This document shows positions 1 through 6,723 of a stretch of 7,175 nt of DNA, one piece after another (positions within the stretch are counted from its first letter, which is position 1; each line of letters starts with the position of its first letter). The stretch is from positions 1 through 7,175 of the forward strand of contig JAKRSG010000307.1 of the NCBI GenBank assembly GCA_022402405.1, given 5' to 3'. The DNA comes from Bacteroidia bacterium (GTDB lineage Bacteria > Bacteroidota > Bacteroidia > UKL13-3). A program made the translations under genes and the position numbers. Under the pieces are notes generated by a model that searched no databases, was not told the DNA's origin, and saw only the letters and a program-made list of their open reading frames with translations.

Positions 1-29
1 AGTCAAAAAATATTGCTTTACTTCGTGAA

Positions 30-326
30 ATGAACCAAGAGTTAGCCCAAAATACATTTGAATTATTAGCTAAAGATTTTGATCTCCAGCCAAGAGTGGG
101 TGAAGAGCAAATAAAAGCGGCTTTAACAGAGGCTTTGGTTCAGCTCTTATTACACGATTTAGAGAAGCTGTGGAATATTTTGTACCGAATAGATGTGAAT
201 GAAAGGAAGGTTAAGCAAGTGTTTGAAGGGAACGACCCCAAAGAAATTGCGCCTCAGTTGGCTGATTTAATATACAAACGCGTGGAGCAAAAAGCCCTCA
301 CGCGTTTGAGATATAAGGCAGATTAA
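30..326 (+). CDS. Small conserved-type hypothetical protein, start uncertain
   Basis: This encodes 98 residues with no signal peptide or membrane segment, so it is probably cytosolic. The sequence is rich in Leu, Glu, Lys and Ala and should be mostly alpha-helical. The central stretch HDLEKLWNILYRIDVNE (about residues 42-58) and the basic C-terminal helix (KRVEQKALTRLRYK) resemble, from memory, a small family of unknown function in Bacteroidota; I cannot name it. The frame stays open upstream of the ATG to the left edge (SKNIALLRE), and no ribosome binding site or promoter box is visible in the 29 nt before it. The true start may therefore lie outside the window. The stop at 324-326 overlaps the stop of the opposing lipoprotein gene. 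No function is assigned. Confidence 0.72.
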   Translation: MNQELAQNTFELLAKDFDLQPRVGEEQIKAALTEALVQLLLHDLEKLWNILYRIDVNERKVKQVFEGNDPKEIAPQLADLIYKRVEQKALTRLRYKAD

Positions 327-2269
327 TTACAGCCCGGAATTTTATATTTGAAGACTTTATTAAATAAGTCTACATGTAGGTTGTATTTTCTGGTTGTAGC
401 ATCGTATTTTAGATTACCAATATAGGCAGTGTCTGTAACAACGCCACTTTGATTTTTAATTAATCCCATAATCTTTTCAGACGCTTTGCCAGATAAGATG
501 AACCTATTAGATAGTTCTTGTTGATTTATTGGACTGTAAACAAACATGGTATACTCAATATTTGGTAAAAGAGAATAATTTCCTTTTCCGCCGTTTAAGT
601 ATAATTTTCCTGTAATATCCGGACAACCTTCTCTTCTATAGTTTATAGTTTGATCTGGAAGTGTTACTTTACTACCTGTTTTGCAAATTAAATCAGTGGT
701 AACTTCTAGAGGGGCAAAGGTGTATTTGCTCATAAAATCATCTGTATTGTAATCAACATTAAAAACAAAAGGTGAACCTACATAATTGCAGGTATTTATT
801 CTCTCAGTTTTCTTATACAGAACAGGTTTTCCTTCACATTTATTAATTGAATGATCGAGGGTTACAAATATAGTTGCCTCATCTTCTCCTGCAAATGAGG
901 CAATTTTAATCCCGTTATCGGGGTTGTAAGGAGAGAATGTACCGTAAAAGTATTGGTGCTTAGTTCTAATGGTATAATCAATGTTAAAGTTTAATAAATC
1001 TATATCTTTAGTATTCCAATTTATAGTTCCAAATCCACAACCTGTTTCGATTGTTTTATAGAAAAAGAAGCGATTTGTTTGAAATAAATTATTCTCAAAA
1101 GTGAAGGTTTTACTACCTGTTAGTATGCCTAAATCTTTGTTTGGAATTACAGATTCAACAGCAAAATACTTATTTGCTTCATTGTTATATCCAGTTCCAC
1201 TCATGTATAAATTATAATTAGCATCTTCTTTAAAAGTAATTTGAATTTTTGGTCCTTTTTGTCCACCAGAATAAATTGGGTACACATGCCCTTTTTTGTC
1301 GTTGGTGTAAAAATGTACGTTAGGCACCTGAATAGCTCCAACAAATTTTCTTGGTTTGTCTACATACTGACCATTTTCGTCGTAAAATCCGCTTGCAAAA
1401 ACGATATCTTCGGTATTGGAATATACGGTTGCATTCACATTTTGGATAGGTATAGTATCACAAATAGTTTGGTATCTCAATTGAGGAACTTTATAGCTTG
1501 AATCCCAAAACCCAATGGTAAGTGTTTTCTTTACAGGTGCTAGGATTCTCTCTGCAGTTCCGTCGATAGGTTGGTTGTTATGGAATTTAGTAGCATTTTT
1601 AACTATAGTTACCGAGTCTAAAACAGTAGTATCTCTCCTAATTGGAACTTTTGCGGTTCTAATTTCATCCTCATAGAAATATACATCCTGACGATTGACA
1701 AAGATTACCCCTTGAGTTGGGTAAGTAAATTTAAAAGTAATACCTTCTTTATTAGTATGCTCTAGAACCAATGAGTCACTGGCTTTTTTTCCGAGGAAAT
1801 TGACATTGTAGTTTTGAACTTTAATGTTTGAAGGAGCATTGCTCTCTTTGGTAAGTAAAAACGTAATGCGCGTTTCATTCCTATTAAAAATGTAAATATA
1901 GTCCTCAAATGGCAAACAATCATCAGCAGTAACAATAATACGTGCCATAACTGGATTGTCTTTGGTTGGATTAGCATTAGGACCTAAAATAAGTTTTAAG
2001 CTACCATCTGGTGCTACATTAAATAAATGCTGACCATACTCATCATATAAATATTTGGCACCATTACCAGTAAATGATATTCTTATATTGCTTGGTTTGG
2101 CAACTGAGCTATCGTCGTATGCAAAATTAAGGGTAGCTATAGGGTTTATCAGAGCACCTCCATTAATGTTTAATTTGAAATCTTGCATTTCGTTCAAGGG
2201 GTTTTTACACGACCATTGAAGCAGAAAAAGACTTACTAAAAGGGTTAAAGGAAAAAATATCTTTTTCAT
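323..2269 (-). CDS. Large Bacteroidota lipoprotein of unknown function
   Basis: This encodes 648 residues. Residues 1-20 form a lipoprotein signal peptide: MKK, a hydrophobic core (IFFPLTLLVSLFLLQ), then WSC with Cys21 as the likely lipidated residue. The lipobox (LQWSC) is looser than the usual L-[AS]-[GA]-C. The mature part is rich in Asn, Thr, Tyr, Phe and Lys with alternating beta-type patterns, as in exported beta-sandwich proteins. An N-terminal module of about residues 33-140 looks Ig-like or carboxypeptidase-regulatory-like; this is inference from pattern only. Eight further Cys (118, 270, 411, 478, 494, 529, 549, 647) could form disulfides outside the cytoplasm. No catalytic motif or SusD-like pattern was recognised. 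It lies 5 nt downstream of the beta-barrel gene and is surely co-transcribed with it. It is probably anchored in the outer membrane, perhaps surface-exposed. Confidence 0.85.
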   Translation of the reverse strand: MKKIFFPLTLLVSLFLLQWSCKNPLNEMQDFKLNINGGALINPIATLNFAYDDSSVAKPSNIRISFTGNGAKYLYDEYGQHLFNVAPDGSLKLILGPNANPTKDNPVMARIIVTADDCLPFEDYIYIFNRNETRITFLLTKESNAPSNIKVQNYNVNFLGKKASDSLVLEHTNKEGITFKFTYPTQGVIFVNRQDVYFYEDEIRTAKVPIRRDTTVLDSVTIVKNATKFHNNQPIDGTAERILAPVKKTLTIGFWDSSYKVPQLRYQTICDTIPIQNVNATVYSNTEDIVFASGFYDENGQYVDKPRKFVGAIQVPNVHFYTNDKKGHVYPIYSGGQKGPKIQITFKEDANYNLYMSGTGYNNEANKYFAVESVIPNKDLGILTGSKTFTFENNLFQTNRFFFYKTIETGCGFGTINWNTKDIDLLNFNIDYTIRTKHQYFYGTFSPYNPDNGIKIASFAGEDEATIFVTLDHSINKCEGKPVLYKKTERINTCNYVGSPFVFNVDYNTDDFMSKYTFAPLEVTTDLICKTGSKVTLPDQTINYRREGCPDITGKLYLNGGKGNYSLLPNIEYTMFVYSPINQQELSNRFILSGKASEKIMGLIKNQSGVVTDTAYIGNLKYDATTRKYNLHVDLFNKVFKYKIPGCN

Positions 2270-2274
2270 ATTGC

Positions 2275-2991
2275 TTAAAATAGTTTAATGTTTAGTCTTA
2301 GATTAATAAAAGGTAACCAATTAAAGTCGGAAAATGCATTGTTTAATACACTTACGTTGTTTGCATCATTAGTTGGCTCAAATGCTTTTTCGGCAGTTAT
2401 GGTGGTGTTTAGTTTCCCCCAATATGCTGCTCCTAAGTCTAGGCCAAATCCTATTCTTTTATTTGGAATAGCTCTGCCAAATCCAATACCTGCAATAGGC
2501 ATCCACTCTGCACCTTTTAAGTTAAAATCTAATTTACCTAATTGGTCTGGTGAAAAGGTTATTTTACCATATTCTTGGGAATCAGCTGAAATAGCCTTTA
2601 TGGCAAAATTATTTCCCGAGTTAATGGCACCTAACAGGAAGTGAAATGAAGAGTTTACTGATGGATAAAGGTTGAAAATTATAGATGCATAATTGTTTTT
2701 GTTTTCTACTGTTAAATCAACGGTTTGATTGTCGAAAGTTGTTTGTAGTTTTCCGCTTACATTCATCATAGAATATCCAACAGTTAGCTCAATTTTTTTA
2801 GCTAATTTAATGTTTAAACTGCCCCCAAATCCAGTGGTTCCGGCATTTGCAGATATGCCTAAATGTCTTTTTGGGAGTTCTTTTTCAGTTTTCTCTTGTT
2901 TTTTACTTTCCGCTCTAGGTTGACTATTTTGGGCAAATAAGTGCCCTCCAAAAATCAAAAGTAAGAAAATAATAGGAGTTTGTTTTTTCAT
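2275..2991 (-). CDS. Outer-membrane beta-barrel protein of unknown function
   Basis: This encodes 238 residues. The ATG at 2991 is chosen because it places a classic signal peptide at the N-terminus: MKKQ, a hydrophobic core (TPIIFLLLIFGG), and HLFA-Q with likely cleavage after Ala20. An in-frame ATG 54 nt upstream (3045) would bury that signal behind 18 residues. A short Lys/Glu-rich linker (about 22-41) follows. After it come alternating amphipathic strands with Gly and aromatic residues (LGISANAGTTGFGGSLNI; IELTVGYSMM; MPIAGIGFGRA; RIGFGLDLGAAYWG), ending in LRLNIKLF with a terminal Phe, typical of barrel proteins. The pattern 'G-W/GFGxxxPNKRxGFGLDLGxxYxG' recalls an uncharacterised small barrel family found across Bacteroidota and Proteobacteria; that link is from memory. 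It is the first gene of a two-gene unit with the lipoprotein. Confidence 0.85.
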   Translation of the reverse strand: MKKQTPIIFLLLIFGGHLFAQNSQPRAESKKQEKTEKELPKRHLGISANAGTTGFGGSLNIKLAKKIELTVGYSMMNVSGKLQTTFDNQTVDLTVENKNNYASIIFNLYPSVNSSFHFLLGAINSGNNFAIKAISADSQEYGKITFSPDQLGKLDFNLKGAEWMPIAGIGFGRAIPNKRIGFGLDLGAAYWGKLNTTITAEKAFEPTNDANNVSVLNNAFSDFNWLPFINLRLNIKLF

Positions 2992-3021
2992 GAATTTGAG
3001 GTTGATAAGTATTTTATCAGA

Positions 3022-3029
3022 CAAAGTAA
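3022..3029 (-). promoter_or_regulatory. Candidate -7 box of the beta-barrel/lipoprotein unit
   Basis: Read on the minus strand this is TTACTTTG, one mismatch from the Bacteroidota -7 consensus TAnnTTTG. It lies 30 nt before the ATG at 2991. The same eight bases occur on the + strand before odhB. I see no clear TTG -33 element at the expected distance, so the call is tentative. Confidence 0.35.
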
Positions 3030-3081
3030 TGGTTATTTTATTCACTCACCTAATTAAATTTATATTTCTTTCTCATTATCA

Positions 3082-3113
3082 TTTGAAAAATCTGCCTTGT
3101 TTACCTTACTTTG
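3082..3113 (+). promoter_or_regulatory. Candidate odhB promoter (TTTG-N20-TTACTTTG)
   Basis: A TTTG (3082-3085) and a TTACTTTG (3106-3113) are separated by 20 nt, which fits the TTTG / TAnnTTTG arrangement of Bacteroidota housekeeping promoters with one mismatch in the -7 box. The box ends 22 nt before the odhB ATG, implying a short leader. The motif continues as TTTGCAGC, as it does before lpd. Confidence 0.5.
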
Positions 3114-3135
3114 CAGCCGATTTATTTAAAATACT

Positions 3136-4353
3136 ATGCTTAAAATAAACGTTCCTACTGTTGGTGAATCTATTAGTGAGGTAACTATTGCCCGCTGGAA
3201 TAAAAAAACGGGTGATTATGTGGAGATGGATGAATTGCTCTGCGAACTAGAAAGTGATAAAGCTACTTTCGAGTTAAATGCCGAAGCCTCGGGTTTGTTA
3301 ACTACTCACGGTAATGAAGGTGATACCATTAAGGTAGGCGATTTAATTGCCGAAATTAATACAGAAGCTGCACGTCCCGAAGGCTCGGTTCAGCCAGAAA
3401 AAACGGCTGCCCCTAAAACAGAAGCGCCTGCTCCTGCAAAAAAGGCGGAAGAACCTGCTAAAACAAATTATGCTACTGGGTCGGCCGGACCAGCAGCGCA
3501 GAAAATATTGGCCGAAAAGGGTATTAACCCTGCATCGGTGGTGGGTTCAGGCAAAGATGGAAGAATATTAAAGAGTGATGCCTTAAAAGCAGAACTCAAA
3601 ACTACGCAAAACGAACATAAATCGCGCGTGGATAGGGTAGAGAAAATGACTTCTTTACGCAAAACCGTTTCTAAGCGTTTATTGGCGGCTAAAAACGAAA
3701 CGGCCATGTTAACTACTTTTAATGAAGTTGACATGAAGCCGATTATGGATTTGAGAAATCAATTTAAGAATCAATTTAAGGAAACTCACGGTGTAAATCT
3801 TGGGTTCATGAGCTTCTTTACCAAAGCGGTTTGTGTGGCTTTGCAACAGTTTCCGGCGGTAAATGCATACTTAAATGGTGAAGAAATTATTTACCACGAT
3901 TATTGTGATATCTCTATTGCAGTAAGTGCTCCAAAAGGATTGGTTGTGCCTGTAATTAGAAATGCCGAAAGCATGAGTTTGGCCGAGGTAGAATCGGAAG
4001 TATTGCGCTTGGCGGGTAAGGCTCGCGATAATAAATTGAGTATTGAAGAAATGACGGGCGGAACATTTACTATCACCAATGGTGGTGTGTTTGGCTCTAT
4101 GTTAAGTACTCCAATTATTAATCCGCCGCAATCTGCTATTTTGGGTATGCATAACATTGTAGAACGCCCGGTTGTGCAAAACGGACAAATTGTAATTCGT
4201 CCGATTATGTACGTGGCACTCAGCTACGACCACAGAATTATTGATGGTAGAGAATCTGTAGGTTTCTTGGTAAAAGTGAAACAATGTTTAGAAAATCCAA
4301 CTTTGTTATTAACTCAAGGTACAGATCCAAATAAGTTATTGTTGGGTTTATAA
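3136..4353 (+). CDS. odhB: Dihydrolipoyllysine-residue succinyltransferase, E2 of 2-oxoglutarate dehydrogenase
   Basis: OdhB (SucB, DLST) moves the succinyl group from the lipoyl arm to CoA, giving succinyl-CoA in the TCA cycle. The 405 residues match the usual family length. An N-terminal lipoyl domain (about 1-77) carries Lys42 in the motif ESDKAT. It is followed by an Ala/Pro/Glu/Lys-rich flexible linker (about 78-111) and an E3-binding domain (about 112-151, with GPAAQKILAEKGI and GKDGRILKSD). The catalytic domain (about 165-405) has NLGFMSFFTKAV, TITNGGVFGSMLSTPIINPP and the active-site motif SYDHRIIDG with His366 and Asp370. The run STPIINPPQSAILGMH favours a succinyltransferase over pyruvate or branched-chain E2. 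A C-terminal tail of about ten residues extends beyond E. coli SucB. The E1 gene odhA is not adjacent; the upstream gene is divergent. The stop overlaps the opposing glycosyltransferase gene by 6 nt. Confidence 0.95.
   Translation: MLKINVPTVGESISEVTIARWNKKTGDYVEMDELLCELESDKATFELNAEASGLLTTHGNEGDTIKVGDLIAEINTEAARPEGSVQPEKTAAPKTEAPAPAKKAEEPAKTNYATGSAGPAAQKILAEKGINPASVVGSGKDGRILKSDALKAELKTTQNEHKSRVDRVEKMTSLRKTVSKRLLAAKNETAMLTTFNEVDMKPIMDLRNQFKNQFKETHGVNLGFMSFFTKAVCVALQQFPAVNAYLNGEEIIYHDYCDISIAVSAPKGLVVPVIRNAESMSLAEVESEVLRLAGKARDNKLSIEEMTGGTFTITNGGVFGSMLSTPIINPPQSAILGMHNIVERPVVQNGQIVIRPIMYVALSYDHRIIDGRESVGFLVKVKQCLENPTLLLTQGTDPNKLLLGL
3757..3780 (+). repeat. Exact 12-nt tandem duplication inside odhB
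   Basis: AATCAATTTAAG occurs twice back to back and in frame, encoding NQFK twice (residues 208-215). The surrounding segment has the same length as in E. coli SucB (recalled), so it does not look like an insertion. Confidence 0.75.
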
Positions 4354-5100
4354 TCCCAAGTACATATATTTTTTATAGGTATAAATAAAGTGGGCTTTAG
4401 CTATTTTAAATCCGGCTTGGCCATCTAAAAATCCGGCTTGTAAAAAATACTCTTTAAAGAACCGAAAGGCGGCGCTACTGATAGCTTTCAGGATGCCGCC
4501 TTTTTTGTTTTTGGGCTTCATCTTGCTAGCATATAATCGCGCATAGTTTTCCATTTTGCCCAAATAATATGCATCTGTTTGCGTGGTAAAATGGTATAAA
4601 TGCTCCTTTAAATTAGCCTTGCTCGTATGCGCATCATAGCTTAATCCTTCATGCACATCGTCGTTTTCTTTCCAGTGTAATTGGGTTTTATCAAATAATC
4701 TATAATGCCAATCTGGGTACCAAGCTCCATGTTTTATGGGTTTTCCGCCATAATGGTTTATCAAATTTACCCTATACATGGTTTTAAGTTGGCCTGAACC
4801 AAATAATGAAATCAACTCTTCTCGGAGCTCAGGTGAAAAAGCTTCATCGGCATCAATGCTAAAAATATAGGGATATTTTGCTGCGTCGTTTCCCAGATTT
4901 TTTTGTTTAGAGTAGCCTTGCCAAGAATGCTCTATAACGTGGGCTCCAAGGTTTTTTGCAATAGTGATGGTTAGGTCTGTACTGCCACTATCTACCACAA
5001 TAATATCATCGCAAACTGGCAAAACAGATTGTATAGCTCTAGCAATATTGGCTTCCTCATTTTTGCTAATGATTACCACAGAAAAAGGCAGAATCTTCAT
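4348..5100 (-). CDS. Family 2 glycosyltransferase, lipopolysaccharide-core (WaaE/KdtX-like) type
   Basis: This encodes 250 residues, the usual length for this group, with a GT-A fold at the N-terminus. FSVVIISKNEE (6-16) is the nucleotide-sugar-binding start, VVDSGSTD (35-42) follows, and SIDADE (81-86) contains the metal-binding D-x-D. Later conserved points are WYPDWHYRLF (127-136), VHEGL (149-153) and YHFT (169-172). The C-terminal block FFKEYFLQAGFLDGQAGF (214-231) is typical of WaaE/KdtX-like proteins that add a sugar to the inner core of lipopolysaccharide. Donor and acceptor cannot be read from the sequence. The protein is probably peripheral on the inner face of the cytoplasmic membrane, through the basic, aromatic C-terminus. 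It is transcribed alone, against odhB and away from lpd, and its stop at 4348-4350 lies inside the end of odhB. Confidence 0.88.
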   Translation of the reverse strand: MKILPFSVVIISKNEEANIARAIQSVLPVCDDIIVVDSGSTDLTITIAKNLGAHVIEHSWQGYSKQKNLGNDAAKYPYIFSIDADEAFSPELREELISLFGSGQLKTMYRVNLINHYGGKPIKHGAWYPDWHYRLFDKTQLHWKENDDVHEGLSYDAHTSKANLKEHLYHFTTQTDAYYLGKMENYARLYASKMKPKNKKGGILKAISSAAFRFFKEYFLQAGFLDGQAGFKIAKAHFIYTYKKYMYLGL

Positions 5101-5154
5101 GTTGCAAGTTTAATCTAATGAGCCTTATTTAAGAAATCTTTGGAATATTCCCTG

Positions 5155-5182
5155 CAAACTTTTTCATTTACTTAGTTTACAA
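5155..5182 (-). promoter_or_regulatory. Candidate glycosyltransferase promoter (TTG-N17-AAAGTTTG)
   Basis: On the minus strand a TTG (5182-5180) is followed after 17 nt by AAAGTTTG (5162-5155), one mismatch from TAnnTTTG and continuing as TTTGCAGG. It lies 54 nt before the ATG at 5100. Its -33 end abuts the lpd -7 box on the other strand. Support is motif only. Confidence 0.3.
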
Positions 5183-5183
5183 T

Positions 5184-5191
5184 TACATTTG
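5184..5191 (+). promoter_or_regulatory. Candidate -7 box of lpd (TACATTTG)
   Basis: TACATTTG is a perfect match to the Bacteroidota -7 consensus TAnnTTTG and ends 18 nt before the lpd ATG. It continues as TTTGCAGC, as before odhB. No good TTG is seen at 17-23 nt upstream. The box overlaps a possible TTG start codon (5189-5191), which argues that translation begins at 5210. Confidence 0.5.
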
Positions 5192-5209
5192 CAGCAAAAT
5201 TTTTCATAT

Positions 5210-6604
5210 ATGAAATACGATGTAACAATCATTGGTTCTGGTCCTGGCGGTTATGTAGCTGCTATTCGTTGTGCCCAATTGGGTTTTAAAACAGCATTGA
5301 TAGAAAAGTATAATACATTAGGAGGTACTTGTTTAAATGTAGGATGTATTCCTTCTAAAGCATTACTAGATAGCTCGGAGCATTTTCATAATGCTACCCA
5401 TAATTTTAAAACTCACGGTATTCAAGTGAGCGATCTGCAAGTAGATTTGGCTCAAATGATAGAAAGAAAAAATGGAGTAGTTAAAGTAACCTGCGATGGT
5501 ATCGATTTTCTAATGAAGAAAAATAAAATCGATGTGCACAAAGGTCTAGGTTCATTCATAGATAAAAATACCATTCTCGTTAGTGGCGAAACAGAGCAAA
5601 AAATAGAAACAGATAAAGTAATTATTGCAACAGGTTCTAAGCCTAGCACCTTGCCAGGTATTGCCATAGATAAAACCAGAATTATTACTTCTACAGAAGC
5701 TTTGGCCATGAAAGAAATTCCAAAGCACTTAATCATTATTGGTGGTGGTGTAATTGGATTGGAGTTAGGTTCTGTATACGCTCGTTTAGGAGCTAAAGTT
5801 TCGGTTATAGAATATACCAACACCATTATCCCAACCATGGATGGAACGCTCGGTAAAGAATTGCAACGCAGTTTACGAAAATTAGGCTTTACGTTCTATT
5901 TTAATCACAAGGTAAAATCTGCTACCAATGCAGGTGAAGAAGTAACCGTTACAGCCGAAAATGAAAAAGGAGAAGAAGTAAGCTTTACAGGCGATTATTG
6001 TTTGGTAAGTGTAGGTAGAAAACCTTATACCACTGGTCTGAACCTAGAAGCGGTTGGTATTAAATTAGACGAAAGAGGTAGAATAGAAACCGATGCTCAC
6101 CTAGAAACCAACGTAAAAGGAATTTATGCTATTGGTGATGTGGTAAAAGGTGCCATGTTGGCTCACAAAGCTGAGGAAGAGGGTGTGTTTGTAGCAGAGG
6201 TTATGGCCGGACAAAAACCGCATATTCATTATAACTTAATTCCGGGTGTGGTATATACTTGGCCAGAAGTGGCAGGTGTGGGTGCTACTGAAGAAGAATT
6301 AAAGAAAGAAGGTAGAAAATATAAAATGGGTTCATTCCCAATGCGTGCTCTTGGTAGAGCGCGTGCCAGTATGGATATAGACGGACTAGTAAAAATATTA
6401 GCAGATGCCGAAACCGATGAGGTACTTGGTGTGCATATGATTGGTCCGCGCGTGGCAGACTTAATTGCAGAAGCCGTGGTAGCTATGGAGTTTAGAGCGA
6501 GTGCAGAAGATATTGCTCGTATGAGTCATGCGCACCCAACCTATGCAGAAGCCGTTAAAGAAGCTGCCTTGGCTGCTACTGCTAATCGTGCTTTGCATAT
6601 GTAG
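5210..6604 (+). CDS. lpd: Dihydrolipoyl dehydrogenase (E3)
   Basis: Lpd reoxidises dihydrolipoamide on E2 or on glycine-cleavage H protein, passing electrons through a disulfide and FAD to NAD+. The 464 residues are standard for the family. The FAD-binding motif GSGPGG (9-14) follows the start closely. The redox disulfide sits in GGTCLNVGCIPSK (Cys41 and Cys46), the NAD-binding motif is GGGVIGLE (178-185), and the second FAD motif is YAIGD (306-310). The C-terminal dimer interface carries SHAHPTYAE with the catalytic pair His442 and Glu447. The ATG at 5210 is preferred over a TTG 21 nt upstream that overlaps the promoter box and would add seven residues. It lies downstream of odhB but apart from it, behind the opposing glycosyltransferase gene, with its own promoter box and a terminator. 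Such a single E3 may also serve pyruvate and branched-chain dehydrogenases. Confidence 0.96.
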   Translation: MKYDVTIIGSGPGGYVAAIRCAQLGFKTALIEKYNTLGGTCLNVGCIPSKALLDSSEHFHNATHNFKTHGIQVSDLQVDLAQMIERKNGVVKVTCDGIDFLMKKNKIDVHKGLGSFIDKNTILVSGETEQKIETDKVIIATGSKPSTLPGIAIDKTRIITSTEALAMKEIPKHLIIIGGGVIGLELGSVYARLGAKVSVIEYTNTIIPTMDGTLGKELQRSLRKLGFTFYFNHKVKSATNAGEEVTVTAENEKGEEVSFTGDYCLVSVGRKPYTTGLNLEAVGIKLDERGRIETDAHLETNVKGIYAIGDVVKGAMLAHKAEEEGVFVAEVMAGQKPHIHYNLIPGVVYTWPEVAGVGATEEELKKEGRKYKMGSFPMRALGRARASMDIDGLVKILADAETDEVLGVHMIGPRVADLIAEAVVAMEFRASAEDIARMSHAHPTYAEAVKEAALAATANRALHM

Positions 6605-6626
6605 AATAGGCGTTTAACAATTATTT

Positions 6627-6662
6627 AAAAGGTCGTGCTAGTAAAAAAGCACGACCTTTTTT
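6627..6662 (+). terminator. Intrinsic terminator of lpd
   Basis: GGTCGTGCT (6631-6639) pairs perfectly with AGCACGACC (6648-6656) around an 8-nt loop. The stem can extend by four A-T pairs and ends in a run of six T (6657-6662). It begins 22 nt after the lpd stop and is the only strong hairpin of this kind I see in the window. It separates lpd from aspA. Confidence 0.92.
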
Positions 6663-6699
6663 ATTTATGCAAATCATATTAACTATTCATAAAAATTAC

Positions 6700-6707
6700 T
6701 ATCATTG
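6700..6707 (+). promoter_or_regulatory. Weak candidate -7 box of aspA
   Basis: TATCATTG differs from TAnnTTTG at one position and ends 16 nt before the aspA ATG, a spacing like that at lpd and odhB. No TTG is seen at the -33 distance. The upstream terminator implies that aspA needs its own promoter near here. Confidence 0.28.
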
Positions 6708-6723
6708 AGAAATTTTAGTAGAC

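Noticed and set aside
1241..1501. An 86-codon open frame on the + strand inside the lipoprotein gene
   Set aside because: Its composition is atypical and no promoter or ribosome binding site precedes it; the opposing long gene explains the region.
2288..2644. A 118-codon open frame on the + strand antisense to the beta-barrel gene
   Set aside because: It has no recognisable protein features, and the opposite strand encodes a convincing exported protein; it is a shadow frame.
2992..3045. An in-frame ATG at 3045 that would lengthen the beta-barrel protein by 18 residues
   Set aside because: It would place a typical signal peptide internally, and the extension covers the candidate -7 box at 3022-3029.
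3136..4353. Identification as E2 of pyruvate or branched-chain 2-oxo acid dehydrogenase
   Set aside because: The 405-residue length, single lipoyl domain and STPIINPPQSAILGMH block match succinyltransferases better.
4408..4440. A direct repeat AAATCCGGCTTG separated by 9 nt at the 3' end of the glycosyltransferase gene
   Set aside because: It encodes QAGF twice in the family-conserved block QAGFLDGQAGF, so protein conservation explains it.
5189..5209. A TTG start that would add seven residues to Lpd
   Set aside because: The TTG is part of the -7 box TACATTTG, and Lpd proteins normally begin just before the FAD motif, as they do from the ATG at 5210.
5452..5838. A 128-codon minus-strand open frame inside lpd
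   Set aside because: It lies fully within the NAD-binding and linker coding of lpd and shows no domain; it is a by-product of lpd codon use.
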